A DNA stretch of 64,000 bases from Vibrio metoecus (GCF_009665255.1 NZ_CP035687.1:868001-932000); one strand, 5' to 3'. Counted from the first letter of the stretch, positions 9,197 to 18,799 are shown. Program-made: numbers and translations. The notes: generated by a model not told the origin, from the letters alone.

Positions 9197-9351
9197 AAGA
9201 TGCCTCGGGAATTTTAAGGGCGCTAAGATTAACGCTTATCGCATCAAAAGCCAATTCCCGTTATTTTGGGATACATTACTCTGGTCTGACCTTAGACATC
9301 CTTGCTGATAGCATGGCTAAGTATGCGTAGAATAGGCCAGCTTTTTATCTG

Positions 9352-10485
9352 ATGTACAAACCTATGACCTCAACAACTGATCCTTATATTGATATTCGTC
9401 CTTACAATGATGACGAGATTCCGGCTGCACTCTCTCGTCTGATCAATGACCAAGAGTTTATCTCGGCGATTTTACAACATCGTTTCAAACATCATTCTGC
9501 TTTACTGCGTACCTTAATGGCACCGCTAGTGAAACTGTACCTTAAACGGAAATGGGCGAAGCTAGACAGCGTCGAAGCCATTCAGCTTGAGGTGAAAAAA
9601 TACCTAGACCAAACGCTGGAGCAGACCACCAACGGGGTGAGTTACAGTGGTTTGGAGAAGTTAAGCAAAGATCAAGCTTACTTATTTATTTGTAACCACC
9701 GTGACATTGCAATGGATCCTGCTTTGGTCAATTACGGCTTATATATGGCAGGTCACCGCACTGTAAGGATTGCGATTGGCGATAACCTGTTGAAAAAGCC
9801 TTGTGCGACAGAGCTGATGCGCTTGAACAAAAGCTTTATTGTGAAACGCTCTGCAAAAGGTCCACGAGAAATGATGAAAGCTCTCGGTACTCTGTCGGCT
9901 TACATCAAGCATTCACTGGAGACAGGCCATTCCATTTGGATCGCTCAAAAAGAGGGGCGTGCCAAAGATGGTAACGACCAAACCGATCCTGCGATCTTGA
10001 AAATGTTCCACGTTGAAGGACGTCGTCAAAAAATTGAGTTTGCGGACTACATGCGCTCTTTGAAGATTGTGCCTGTATCGATCTCATATGAAAACGATCC
10101 TTGTGACATCGCAAAAGCGCGCGAGCTGTACGAGAAAGCCACGCAAGGCCGTTACGAAAAAGGTGAATTCGAAGATATTGAAAGCATCATCCAAGGCATT
10201 GTGGGTGATAAAGGCCGTGTGCATGTCGCGTTTGGTGACGTGATCGCGCAGCCTTTCGAAACCCCAGAAGCGTTAGCGCAAGAGATCGACCGGCAGATCC
10301 ACCAGAACTATGTGCTGTTCCCGATCAACCGTTTAGCGGCTGGGCAAGACGATAAAGACATTACGCAAGAAGTGCGCGCTGTGTTACAGGCAAAATTGGC
10401 TCACTTGCCAGAGGCAGCGCATCAATATCTGTTGAACGCCTATGCAAACCCTGTCCGCAATCATATTGCGCCCGAAAAGGTGTGA
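9352..10485 (+). CDS. glycerol-phosphate acyltransferase family protein
   Basis: A 377-residue member of the PlsC-like lysophospholipid acyltransferase superfamily. The catalytic block is CNHRDIAMDPALV at about residue 120; the spacing is H-x5-D rather than the canonical H-x4-D. The EGR block (QKEGRAKDG) that binds the phosphate of the acceptor follows at about 200. No signal peptide or clear membrane helix is seen, so it may be peripheral to the membrane. Expected chemistry is acyl transfer to a lysophospholipid or glycerol-phosphate-like acceptor; the true substrate is unknown. The start is uncertain: ATGs at 9352 and 9364 both have weak ribosome sites. A strong terminator follows. Confidence 0.85.
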   Translation: MYKPMTSTTDPYIDIRPYNDDEIPAALSRLINDQEFISAILQHRFKHHSALLRTLMAPLVKLYLKRKWAKLDSVEAIQLEVKKYLDQTLEQTTNGVSYSGLEKLSKDQAYLFICNHRDIAMDPALVNYGLYMAGHRTVRIAIGDNLLKKPCATELMRLNKSFIVKRSAKGPREMMKALGTLSAYIKHSLETGHSIWIAQKEGRAKDGNDQTDPAILKMFHVEGRRQKIEFADYMRSLKIVPVSISYENDPCDIAKARELYEKATQGRYEKGEFEDIESIIQGIVGDKGRVHVAFGDVIAQPFETPEALAQEIDRQIHQNYVLFPINRLAAGQDDKDITQEVRAVLQAKLAHLPEAAHQYLLNAYANPVRNHIAPEKV

Positions 10486-10503
10486 TGGTTTGACGATAAA
10501 CAC

Positions 10504-10531
10504 AAAGAGGAGCTTTTTGCTCCTCTTTTTT
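10504..10531 (+). terminator. Rho-independent terminator
   Basis: AAAGAGGAGC / GCTCCTCTTT, a 10-bp stem with a T5 loop and a T tail, downstream of the acyltransferase gene. Confidence 0.92.
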
Positions 10532-10552
10532 ATGGTCAATAAACCCCACTGA

Positions 10553-11151
10553 TTAACGGGCGACTGCGCCACCTAGCGTTAATTTTGTTGGCCATTTGCT
10601 GATTTGGTTTCCACCAAGGAAAATATTGCCGTTGACCGTCATCGTATCGGGAAACTGAGTGATTTTGGAGCCACCAATATACAAATTACCTTCAATTACC
10701 ACCCCATCTGGCAGTTCGGTGAGCGGGGTGCGAATCACACTTAAATCCCCTTTCACCGTCAAACGTGGAGGCAAACTGATTAACGGAGTATCGGTAAAAT
10801 TAAGGTACCCCCGACGGTTATTCCCGATGGCCAAGACTGGATTTTAGTACCAAGTAAATTGGCATAACCTTTGATTTTGGTTCCTCGAGGGATTTTTTCT
10901 AACAGACTGTTCGAAGCATCAAGACTGCCATCGATCATGATCCCTTTCGGGAGGGATTTCATAGCCGTTTTGGCGATATTGAGATTGCCTTTGATGTGAA
11001 AATTATCAGGCAGGGAAGTGTAAGGTTTGCCACGTAAATCAAGGTTGCCATAGTTATCCAAATGATTGAGCACCATGTATAGATCAAGGGCAACCGCGTG
11101 TGAGTAACCAGCAATCAGTGCAAAAGAGAGCGCGATAATACGGAATATCAT
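10553..11151 (-). pseudogene. exported 20-residue-repeat (LRR-like) protein, frameshifted
   Basis: Two overlapping minus-strand frames (10780-11151 and 10553-10834) together make one 199-residue protein if a single base is added at the C5 run at 10808-10812. The start encodes a signal peptide ending near YSHA. The rest is eight units of exactly 20 residues with the pattern (S/E)-L/I/W-P-x3-x-h-x-G-x-L, for example SLPDNFHIKGNLNIAKTAMK and ELPDGVVIEGNLYIGGSKIT. Such repeats should fold as a short solenoid like leucine-rich repeats. Function is unknown; periplasmic or surface binding is a guess. The break may be a sequencing error, a true mutation, or phase variation. Confidence 0.72.
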
Positions 11152-11254
11152 TGATGACGGTTCATTCTAGATAACGAGTTTGGCAAGTATAAACAGTATC
11201 GGCGAGAGGGGGGATAAGCTTTATCCAGAATATGATTGATTTCTTGCGCGGGTA

Positions 11255-11280
11255 AACAAAAGCGGGCATATAGCCCGCTT
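11255..11280 (-). terminator. Rho-independent terminator of the yfcZ-like gene
   Basis: AAGCGGGC / GCCCGCTT with a 5-nt loop, followed on the minus strand by a TTTTG tail. Confidence 0.85.
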
Positions 11281-11297
11281 CGAATTGTACTTTGCTC

Positions 11298-11600
11298 TTA
11301 GCGAGCTAACGCTCGGGTTTTCAGTTCAAAAATCAGCTTTTCAGCACTGACTTCAAATTTAAAACGAGCGTGTAACTCAGTGGCATCGCTCTCTGCCGGG
11401 GCAACTTCATATTCCACGTTGGCGCACACTTGTTTTGCTAGGGCAACGTACTCAGCCAGTTTTCCTTCCAGATGTGCTTTATCGGAGCCAAATAAAGAAA
11501 CTTCAGCGACATCGTCACCTTCACGAATGATAAAGCCGATTTCACCTGCACAACCACAGGCTTCACATACTTCATTTTCGACACAGGTTTGGTTACTCAT
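11298..11600 (-). CDS. YfcZ/YiiS family protein (DUF406)
   Basis: A 100-residue cytoplasmic protein matching the YfcZ/YiiS (DUF406) family in length and pattern: an N-terminal Cys-rich CEACGCAGEIGFIIREGDDVAEV followed by an acidic, helical C-terminal half. The family is common in Vibrio and enterics and has no assigned function. The closely spaced cysteines suggest metal or redox chemistry, but that is inference. Monocistronic, with its own terminator. Confidence 0.82.
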   Translation of the reverse strand: MSNQTCVENEVCEACGCAGEIGFIIREGDDVAEVSLFGSDKAHLEGKLAEYVALAKQVCANVEYEVAPAESDATELHARFKFEVSAEKLIFELKTRALAR

Positions 11601-12091
11601 ACCCTAATCCTCTTACTAATAATGTGGCCATTTTAGACTTCTCTCCTTGCTTATGCCACAAAAATGGTCTGTGGCTTGGGAAGAAATTTAGAGCGGAATA
11701 TGTGACAAGATTTTTCATTAACAAAAGCTTTGTTGGGTCGCTCAGATACGGACTAATGTGATCTTCTCCGGTAATTTGGAGTTCCAAGTGTCGGAAAATT
11801 GTCAGAATTTCGACCAGTTCATTGTCACGCTCAATAGTTTGTTGGATTATTTGCTAACCAAAATATGATTTAGTGTGATGATCGATTTGGACAAGTGACC
11901 TTGTTCAAAAAAGTAACAAAGGCTTATGCAAAAGAGTGAATTCACTTATCGAGTGACTAGTATTGAAAGGGCAAGTCAAACAGTGATCGACTCGCTCCCT
12001 CTTTGCCTTCGCCCCGATCATTTGAAAAATAACTATTGAGTTTCCTTGCTGTAAAACAGACAAAGAATTGACGTTAGAAAAGAGCCTGACC
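11601..12091. other. intergenic region upstream of the luxT-like gene
   Basis: About 490 bases without a convincing gene. It holds the promoters of the divergent yfcZ-like and TetR genes. I see no strong terminator, operator or repeat in it. Confidence 0.5.
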
Positions 12092-12553
12092 ATGCCTAAG
12101 CGTAGTAAAGAAGATACTGAAGTGACGATTCAGACGATTATGGATGCGGTTGTCGACCAGTTGCTTCGACTGGGTTATGACAAGATGTCTTACACCACAC
12201 TCAGCCAGCAAACCGGAGTTTCACGAACGGGGATCAGTCATCATTTCCCTAAGAAAACCGATTTTGCTTCTGCTCTTGATGGGCGGATTTTTAAAATGTT
12301 CATGGAGTACCTCGATTTCGAGCATGATATCGGTGCATTCCGTGCCAGTTGGCTAGCCGCTATGGAGAAATCAGAGTTTGTAGCGATTTTACGCCTCTTA
12401 TTTCACCATATTGTGACCGCTGAACGTGCTCATGATTTTGCCCATAAAGGGGTGAGCCGCCTGTATAAAATGACAGAAGAGAAGTTTGGTCAAGAGAGCC
12501 AGAAAGAAGTGGAATGGCTGCTTGGCCGTTCTCTGGTTAGCATGGTGAACTGA
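12092..12553 (+). CDS. luxT: TetR family regulator, LuxT-like
   Basis: A 153-residue TetR-type repressor. The N-terminal ~60 residues form the DNA-binding domain, with the recognition helix around LSQQTGVSRTGISHHFPKKTDF. The short helical C-terminus differs from the larger ligand domains of most TetR proteins. The sequence (starting MPKRSKEDTE) and the locus match what I remember of LuxT, which in vibrios represses the quorum-sensing small RNA gene qrr1; the name is from memory. The ATG at 12092 is preferred to one 8 codons upstream because it gives that family start. It is convergent with hutD and not part of the haem operon. Confidence 0.7.
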   Translation: MPKRSKEDTEVTIQTIMDAVVDQLLRLGYDKMSYTTLSQQTGVSRTGISHHFPKKTDFASALDGRIFKMFMEYLDFEHDIGAFRASWLAAMEKSEFVAILRLLFHHIVTAERAHDFAHKGVSRLYKMTEEKFGQESQKEVEWLLGRSLVSMVN

Positions 12554-12716
12554 GTCAGCTCACCACTAACTCAACAGCTTATATCGATGTGAAAACCGCT
12601 AAGTATCCTACTTAGCGGCTCTATTTAGCTGGGTGCCTTACTCGAAAGCTATCTGAACGACTCTGCTGATCTCGTGTTTAAATACCTACGTGATTATGTG
12701 AGCTTTTCATTGGATA

Positions 12717-13496
12717 TCATGCCGGATAAACCATAGGGAAATCTCGGGTAGGGTGTGCCGCAACGAGAGCTCGGTAGCCATACACACTTTCAATGCGTTC
12801 CGATGTAAGTGCTTGCCATGGCGCGGCATCACACACAATTTTTCCTTGGTGGAGCAAGATTAGTCGATCGGCATATTGCGCTGCAAGATTGAGATCATGC
12901 AATACCACGACCACCGCACAAGCTTCTTCATCGGCTAATTGGCGTGCCAGTTGGAGAGTATTGTGTTGGTGTGCCAGATCGAGTGCCGAGGTTGGTTCAT
13001 CAAGCATCAAAATCCGTTGTTCTCCGGCTTGGTGAAGTTGAGTTAACACGCGAGCTAAATGCAAACGTTGTTTTTCACCGCCAGAGAGGGCTGGATAGAG
13101 ACTATGGGCAAGATGCAACACCTCGGTTTTTTGCATGTAATGCCTCGCCACTTTCTCGACTTCCTTACGAGGTAAATTGAGAGGGATCGCGCCAAGTTCA
13201 ACGACTTCCTGCGCGGTGAACGGAAAACTTAACGAGCTTTGTTGAGGCAAAATACCTAAGTGGGTCGCTAATTTTTCTGCAGGCCAATTCTGAGCTGGAA
13301 TACCAAAATAATGCAGCGAACCCGCACCTCTCATTTCTCCACAGAGTAACTTTAGTAAGGTGCTTTTTCCTGCTCCGTTTGGGCCAAGCAATGCCGCGAC
13401 TTCACCACGACGTAAAGTGATATCGACATGGTCGAGTACCGAGCGTGAACCGTAAGCCACACAAAGGTCTGAGCCTTGGATTGCAATTGTGTGCAT
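12717..13496 (-). CDS. hutD: haem ABC transporter ATPase HutD
   Basis: A 259-residue ABC ATPase powering haem import through the inner membrane. Walker A (GPNGAGKST), signature (LSGGEKQRLHLAR) and Walker B (RILMLDEPTS) are all present, followed by the switch His in VVLHDLNLA. Length matches HmuV/HutD. It is the last gene of the tonB-exbB-exbD-hutB-hutC-hutD operon, with its ATG touching the hutC stop (1-base overlap). It works with HutC (permease) and HutB (periplasmic binding protein). Confidence 0.95.
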   Translation of the reverse strand: MHTIAIQGSDLCVAYGSRSVLDHVDITLRRGEVAALLGPNGAGKSTLLKLLCGEMRGAGSLHYFGIPAQNWPAEKLATHLGILPQQSSLSFPFTAQEVVELGAIPLNLPRKEVEKVARHYMQKTEVLHLAHSLYPALSGGEKQRLHLARVLTQLHQAGEQRILMLDEPTSALDLAHQHNTLQLARQLADEEACAVVVVLHDLNLAAQYADRLILLHQGKIVCDAAPWQALTSERIESVYGYRALVAAHPTRDFPMVYPA

Positions 13497-14539
13497 CAGA
13501 AAATGCGCCCTTTTTGTTGAAATAACAGGTATAAAAAGAAAGGCGCGCCAACCAGTGCCGTGACGATACCAATCGGTAATTCGGCAGGAGCAACCGCCAC
13601 GCGCGCGACCATGTCCGCGAGAGTTAACATCAGTGCGCCAAGCAGCGTCGATATCGGGATCAAGTTACGATGATCGGGTCCAACTAACATTCGGCCAATA
13701 TGCGGTACCACTAAGCCGACAAAGCCAATCATTCCTGCTGCGCTAACCGCAATCCCGACTCCCATGGCCGATAAGATAATCATCTCTCGTTTGAGTTTTT
13801 GTACTGGCACACCAAGATGACGCGCTTCTGCTTCGCCAAGGAGTAGGGCGTTGAGTGCCATGGCTCGCCAACGAAAATAACCAAACAGAATGAATAACGT
13901 GATGCCACTGAGCACAATGCTAGATGTGCTTGCACCAGCCATGGAACCCATCGACCAAAGTGTTAAATCACGTAGCATTTGATCACTAGCTAAATAGTTG
14001 AGATAGCCAATTCCTGCACCGGCAAGAGCCGATATTGCAACCCCCGCAAGTAACATGATGGTCACTGAGGTGCCAAATTTCGAGGTACCAAGACGATAGA
14101 CTAATACGGTGGTTATTGCGCCCCCGAGAAAGGCGGCGAGAGGTAACACTAAGCTATTTAACCAAGCGAACTCGAACGTCAATTCACTCAATAAAACGAT
14201 AGCGAGCGCGGCACCGAGAGATGCACCTGAAGAGACACCAATAATTCCAGGTTCTGCTAACGGGTTACGAAATAACCCCTGCATTGCTGTGCCGCAGAGC
14301 GCCAGAATAGCGCCGACCAGTAAACACAGCAGTGTTCGTGGTAAACGAATATCGTGAATCACCAAATGAACGGCGCCCGCGAGCTGATCGGAACGAAAAA
14401 GTAAGCTTTGAATACTGTCGGTGATGGTGATGTTCATTGGGCCAACGGTAATGGAGTAGAGCCCGGAAAACAGCACCGCCAATAGCAGAAAACTTGTGGT
14501 GATGACAAAAGAGAATGGTCTTAACACTGGGAGCCTCAA
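13496..14539 (-). CDS. hutC: haem ABC transporter permease HutC
   Basis: A 347-residue FecCD/BtuC-type permease with about nine or ten membrane helices. The family block RNPLAEPGIIGVSSGASLGAA and the cytoplasmic coupling loop before VGLVVPHIGRMLVG are clear. It forms the inner-membrane channel for haem, paired with HutD. It overlaps hutB upstream by 4 bases and hutD downstream by 1, so expression is tightly coupled. Confidence 0.95.
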   Translation of the reverse strand: MRLPVLRPFSFVITTSFLLLAVLFSGLYSITVGPMNITITDSIQSLLFRSDQLAGAVHLVIHDIRLPRTLLCLLVGAILALCGTAMQGLFRNPLAEPGIIGVSSGASLGAALAIVLLSELTFEFAWLNSLVLPLAAFLGGAITTVLVYRLGTSKFGTSVTIMLLAGVAISALAGAGIGYLNYLASDQMLRDLTLWSMGSMAGASTSSIVLSGITLFILFGYFRWRAMALNALLLGEAEARHLGVPVQKLKREMIILSAMGVGIAVSAAGMIGFVGLVVPHIGRMLVGPDHRNLIPISTLLGALMLTLADMVARVAVAPAELPIGIVTALVGAPFFLYLLFQQKGRIF

Positions 14540-15369
14540 GGGTAAAGCAGGTCTTGAATACGTTTTGCTTCTTGTAAACTTTTCAATCCCAACCCTCCGA
14601 CGAGGGCATGGCCATCAATCGCCACGATGTTTTTGTTCTTGCCGGCAGGCGTGGCGGCCAACATAGGAACCGCTTTCAATACGGCCTCTGTTCCGCCCAG
14701 CTTTTCTAAGCTACGGCCACTGACTAAGACCATATCCGGTTGCATTTCAATCATCGATTCCATTGAAAGCGGTTTGTAAGAAACGAGCATCTCTGCTGGG
14801 TTTTTAGCACCAGCCAAGCGAATTATCGTGTCTGGTACCGTATCGCTGCCTGCTACATTCGCTGCCCTCCCTTCGTGCAGCAGTAAAAACAAAACCTTCT
14901 TGGCTGCGGTAGGTTGTTTGGTTTGCAAGGCGGTGATCTGTTGTTGCACGGTTTCTTTTAAATGCTGTGTCGTGACATCATCGGTTTTCGTGAGCTGAGC
15001 AATGTGATCAATACGGTTCAATAAACCTTGCGCCGTAGCCTCACTATTAATGATATTCACTTGGATGCCAGCACTACGCAGTTGTTGCAATGCCGTTTCT
15101 GGTCCCATCTCATCAGAGCCGATCAATTGAGTAGGGTTTAAAGCCAGTAAACCTTCCGCCGCTAGACGACGGTGATAACCGATCGTTGGCAGGCTAAGTG
15201 AATCTGGAACTTCGCTAGTCACATCTACGGCGACCAACTGTTTTTCAGCCCCGAGAGCTAACATCAGCTCAGTGACGGCGCTGCCTGCACTGACGATTCT
15301 TTCTTGAGCCACGCCGATACCCGATGTACAGCAGGCTAGCAACACAACGAAGGATTGAGTAAGTTTCAT
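14536..15369 (-). CDS. hutB: periplasmic haem-binding protein HutB
   Basis: A 277-residue cluster-A substrate-binding protein, HmuT/HutB type. A signal peptide ends near GIGVAQ, followed by RIVSAGSAVTELMLALGAEKQLVAVD, typical of TroA/BtuF-like haem carriers. It takes haem from TonB-dependent outer-membrane receptors to HutCD. It lies 10 bases after exbD in the same operon. The outer-membrane haem receptor is not in this window. Confidence 0.94.
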   Translation of the reverse strand: MKLTQSFVVLLACCTSGIGVAQERIVSAGSAVTELMLALGAEKQLVAVDVTSEVPDSLSLPTIGYHRRLAAEGLLALNPTQLIGSDEMGPETALQQLRSAGIQVNIINSEATAQGLLNRIDHIAQLTKTDDVTTQHLKETVQQQITALQTKQPTAAKKVLFLLLHEGRAANVAGSDTVPDTIIRLAGAKNPAEMLVSYKPLSMESMIEMQPDMVLVSGRSLEKLGGTEAVLKAVPMLAATPAGKNKNIVAIDGHALVGGLGLKSLQEAKRIQDLLYP

Positions 15370-15379
15370 CTTGTTTCCA

Positions 15380-15796
15380 TTAAGAGTGAGGAGTATCCGT
15401 CAGCAACTGAGTTGCTGGAATGCCATGTTCTTGTAAAAAGCTCAGCAGTTTGACCAACTGTTGAACTTCTGCACTTTGGTCAGCAGCAATCACAATGGGT
15501 CGTTGATTGCTTTGTACGGCTTCAAGCAGCGCCAATGAGAAGTTGTGCCAATCAAGGTAAGTTTTCCCATCGATCGCCCAATAAGGCTCGGTAGCTAAGA
15601 TATTGATCGTGATAGATTCTTTATTTACGTCGCTCACCACTGGAGAGTCAGTCGTAGGTAGAGCCACATCTAAAGATTCCAAACGTACTGAAGCTGTCAG
15701 CAATAAAAACACCATTACGATGAAAATGATGTCGAGCAATGGAGTGAGATCGGGGGTTAAGCCTAAATCAGCAGGTTTGGTAGAAGATTTAATCAT
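15380..15796 (-). CDS. exbD1: TonB energising protein ExbD1
   Basis: A 138-residue protein with a short cytoplasmic start, one membrane helix (about 22-42) carrying the essential Asp in LTPLLDIIFIVMVFLL, and a periplasmic domain. With ExbB it uses the proton gradient to energise TonB. It overlaps exbB by 8 bases. The '1' denotes the set linked to the haem genes in V. cholerae, by locus context. Confidence 0.94.
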   Translation of the reverse strand: MIKSSTKPADLGLTPDLTPLLDIIFIVMVFLLLTASVRLESLDVALPTTDSPVVSDVNKESITINILATEPYWAIDGKTYLDWHNFSLALLEAVQSNQRPIVIAADQSAEVQQLVKLLSFLQEHGIPATQLLTDTPHS

Positions 15797-16478
15797 TGAC
15801 TTCCACCGTTAAAGCTTGGGGGGAGACCACGGAAATCGAAGCATGGGCATTGAGAGTCATGCCTTCTAGCCAAAGGTTGACGTAATTCAACGAGTGTTCC
15901 AATTTCGCCATAGTGCGATCCGCCCACAGATTGAGCAATTGAGCCCCGGCTACGGCTGGTACGGCTATCATCAAACCTGCGGCGGTGGTGTACATTGCAA
16001 CCCCTAAACCATCGGCTAACACGTTCGGAGTAATACTTCCGGTAGTGGCGGCGACACCTTTAAACATTTCAATTAGGCCAAGCACTGTACCCAACAGACC
16101 AAGCAGAGGGCTGATCACGCCAATCAGCGTCAACAACCGTAGCCCAGAATTAAACTGGTGACGTTGCTCCTGTAACCAGATGCCTGCGGCATCTTCACGC
16201 AGGGATTTTTCAAACTGATGATGAGCCAGTAGCATGGCGACACCACGATAAAGTACAGGACGTTTACCCGTGAAATGTTCGGTCAATTCTGCAAGCTGCG
16301 TGGAGTTGTTAGGGGAAACATTTTGCAGTGCTTGGCGAATGGCACCTTTGCCTACGGTTAAACTAAGCAACACTTGGAAAAGGCGCTCAGCCAGTAGCAT
16401 CACCGTTAATGCTGAACAAATGAAAAGTGGCCACGCCATTAAGCCAAGTTGTTGTTGGAGTTGTTGTAACGATTCCAT
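15789..16478 (-). CDS. exbB1: TonB energising protein ExbB1
   Basis: A 229-residue MotA/TolQ/ExbB proton-channel protein with three membrane segments: near the start (about 14-34) and the pair around LIGVISPLLGLLGTVLGLIEMF and VAMYTTAAGLMIAVPAVAG. The frame is open 28 codons upstream, but the ATG at 16478 overlaps the tonB stop as TAATG and gives the expected short N-terminus (MESLQQLQQQ). Pentameric partner of ExbD and TonB. Confidence 0.94.
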   Translation of the reverse strand: MESLQQLQQQLGLMAWPLFICSALTVMLLAERLFQVLLSLTVGKGAIRQALQNVSPNNSTQLAELTEHFTGKRPVLYRGVAMLLAHHQFEKSLREDAAGIWLQEQRHQFNSGLRLLTLIGVISPLLGLLGTVLGLIEMFKGVAATTGSITPNVLADGLGVAMYTTAAGLMIAVPAVAGAQLLNLWADRTMAKLEHSLNYVNLWLEGMTLNAHASISVVSPQALTVEVND

Positions 16479-17191
16479 TAGCCTTCCAATTTGAAACGAA
16501 CAGGGATATGAACACGGTGTGCCACAGGCACACCATCGAGAACGCGTGGAGAAAACTTCCACTGCTTAATCGCTTCGAGAGCGGATTGATCCAAAATTGC
16601 GGTGCCAGATGAGGTGAGCAGTTGTTGTTTGATCTGATTACCTTGTTCATCAAGCCAAATTTCATACATCACCGTACCTTCGATCCCCCTCTTTTGCGCG
16701 ATTCGTGGGTAACGAGGTTGTACTGGCGTCGTCACAAAAGCGGGTTTGTCGACCAAAATAGGCTGACTGCTGACCCCTTGGCTGGCTGCGGTTGGTTTCG
16801 CCTGCGTTGGTTCGCTTTTGGGCTCATTCAGCGTAGTGTCGAGTTTTTCGGTATCGGTTCTGCTAGTGGGAGCTTGTTTTGCTTGTGCTGCAGGAACGGG
16901 CTTTTTCACCACTTTGGGTTTGGGTGCGGGTTTGGTTTTTTCGATTTTCGGTTTAGCTGGCGCCGGTTTTACCCGCTCTTCAGGTGGCACCGGTTGGTTG
17001 GTTACCGGCTCGGCAGGGGCTGAAGGTTTGGGCATCGCGACCAGATTAATCGAAACCGATGGATTTGGGTTTCCAGCAGGCATGGCAAATACTTGGGCTT
17101 CATCCGTCGTGATAAGTAATACAGCATGAACAGCCATAGAAAGCCCCCCTGCAATAACATATCTCTTCAGATTCACGACTTCCTTCCTCAC
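16478..17191 (-). CDS. tonB1: TonB1 energy transducer
   Basis: A 237-residue TonB. One uncleaved N-terminal membrane helix (about 11-28) is followed by a Pro/Lys-rich periplasm-spanning linker (about 55-110), with repeated Lys-Pro and Pro-Ala pairs. The C-terminal domain runs from PRYPRIAQKRGIEGTVMYE to the end and contacts the TonB box of receptors. A GTG five codons in has a much better ribosome site (AGGAAGGA) than the ATG at 17191, so the true start may be 17176. First gene of the haem-import operon, with a Fur-like site upstream. Confidence 0.93.
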   Translation of the reverse strand: MRKEVVNLKRYVIAGGLSMAVHAVLLITTDEAQVFAMPAGNPNPSVSINLVAMPKPSAPAEPVTNQPVPPEERVKPAPAKPKIEKTKPAPKPKVVKKPVPAAQAKQAPTSRTDTEKLDTTLNEPKSEPTQAKPTAASQGVSSQPILVDKPAFVTTPVQPRYPRIAQKRGIEGTVMYEIWLDEQGNQIKQQLLTSSGTAILDQSALEAIKQWKFSPRVLDGVPVAHRVHIPVRFKLEG

Positions 17192-17307
17192 TGATCGGTG
17201 CCATTTCCGTGCTGAATGGCAAATTCATACTGCTGAGAGAGTGCTGACACGAGCGCACTCTAACCGCCTAGCTCATTGAGTCACTATTATTATCCTATAT
17301 TTAAATA

Positions 17308-17337
17308 ATATCAATTATCAATTGCATTATCATTAGC
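17308..17337. promoter_or_regulatory. candidate Fur-binding region between tonB1 and hutW
   Basis: The divergent intergenic region is very AT-rich and contains ATTATCATTA at 17326-17335, one good half of the Fur consensus GATAATGATAATCATTATC, preceded by overlapping ATCAATT repeats. Both flanking operons are iron-regulated in V. cholerae according to the literature, so Fur control of both is expected. The exact footprint is inferred. Confidence 0.55.
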
Positions 17338-17369
17338 ATCATTTTATGATTTTGATTCTATGAGATGAA

Positions 17370-18776
17370 ATGAAGCGCAACCCTTATCACATGGGTGTTA
17401 GCGAGAGAAATGGCATGTTGATTTTAGATAATTTTGATGAATCGATTGTGGGGGCAGACACGTCTGATCCGCTGCGTTTTGCTTTCAGAAATAAGCATTC
17501 TGCTCACGCAGGAGGCATTGCGAGCCCAGTTGCTGCAAATGAGCAAGCGCAGGTTTGGCAACAAATTACACAATCGATCAGTGTGCGCCAACATGCTCGT
17601 TGCCTTTACATTCATGTGCCTTTTTGTCGAGTGCGCTGTACTTTCTGTAACTTCTTTCAAAATGCGGCCAGTCGTCAGCTGGTTGATGCGTATTTTGCCG
17701 CTCTATTGGCCGAGATTAAGCAAAAAGCGGCGTTGCCATGGACGCAAGCCGGGCTTTTTCATGCGGTTTATATTGGCGGAGGGACTCCTACGGAGCTTTC
17801 TCCGCAGCAAATTCGCACGCTAGGTGAGACGATTCGTGGTTCATTTCCACTATCGACCGATTGTGAAATTACTCTAGAAGGCCGCATCCATCGCTTCAGT
17901 GATGAAATGTTTGAACAAGCCCTCGAAGGAGGCTTTAATCGCTTTTCGTTTGGAGTACAGAGTTTTAATACTCAGGTTCGCCGCCGAGCCAAACGCTTGG
18001 ATGATCGTGAAGTCGTGATGGAACGTATTGCTTCTTTAGCCGCGACCCAACAAGCGCCCATCGTCATTGATCTGCTGTATGGGTTGCCATATCAAACGGC
18101 GACGGTGTTTGAACAAGACCTACAAGATTTCATGCAAACTGGCGCACAAGGGATTGATTTGTATCAGCTTGTCGTCGGTGGTGGTGCGCCGATGCTCAAT
18201 CTGGTTGAAAAAGGTAAATTACCACCGCCAGCCACCACACCCGATAAAGCCACCTTGTACCAAATCGGGGTGGAATTTATGGACAAGCATCATCTGCGTC
18301 CATTGAGCGTAAACCATTGGACTCGCGACAACCGCGAGCGCAGCCTTTATAACAGTTTGGCCAAAACCTATGCCGAAGTGCTACCGATTGGTTGTGGCGC
18401 GGGCGGGAATATGGGCGGTTACTCACTGATGCAACATCGCCAGCTCGATACTTACCTTGACGCGATGAAAAATGGTCAATCGCTTGTCGCCATGATGGCT
18501 CGCCAACATGAATATGAACCCCTGTTTGCCGCCTTGAAAGCCGGATTCGACTCAGGCGTCATCGCCAAACAGCGTTTACCTAAATTTTATCACCACCAAA
18601 CCTTTGACTGGTTAAAGCCACTCTTTTTACGTTGGCAACAAATCGGTTTGGTTGAGGTGGAGCAAGACTATCTCACTCTGACTACAGCCGGACGCTTCTG
18701 GTCGGTAAGCCTTGCGCAGGCTTGTATTCAGGTGCTTATTCATTCGTACAAATATCAACAGCAGCGTATCGCATAA
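17370..18776 (+). CDS. hutW: radical SAM haem-degrading enzyme HutW
   Basis: A 468-residue radical S-adenosylmethionine protein related to coproporphyrinogen oxidase-like enzymes (HemN/ChuW). The iron-sulfur motif is C-x3-C-x2-C in HVPFCRVRCTFCNFF, with GGGTPTEL and the FGVQSFN strand further on. HutW of V. cholerae is reported to open haem anaerobically and release iron, so this is the low-oxygen arm of haem-iron use. The start is uncertain: ATGs at 17370, 17391 and 17415 all have weak ribosome sites. First gene of hutW-hutX-hutZ. Confidence 0.92.
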   Translation: MKRNPYHMGVSERNGMLILDNFDESIVGADTSDPLRFAFRNKHSAHAGGIASPVAANEQAQVWQQITQSISVRQHARCLYIHVPFCRVRCTFCNFFQNAASRQLVDAYFAALLAEIKQKAALPWTQAGLFHAVYIGGGTPTELSPQQIRTLGETIRGSFPLSTDCEITLEGRIHRFSDEMFEQALEGGFNRFSFGVQSFNTQVRRRAKRLDDREVVMERIASLAATQQAPIVIDLLYGLPYQTATVFEQDLQDFMQTGAQGIDLYQLVVGGGAPMLNLVEKGKLPPPATTPDKATLYQIGVEFMDKHHLRPLSVNHWTRDNRERSLYNSLAKTYAEVLPIGCGAGGNMGGYSLMQHRQLDTYLDAMKNGQSLVAMMARQHEYEPLFAALKAGFDSGVIAKQRLPKFYHHQTFDWLKPLFLRWQQIGLVEVEQDYLTLTTAGRFWSVSLAQACIQVLIHSYKYQQQRIA

Positions 18777-18799
18777 GCATAACTAGACTGGAAAAAACA

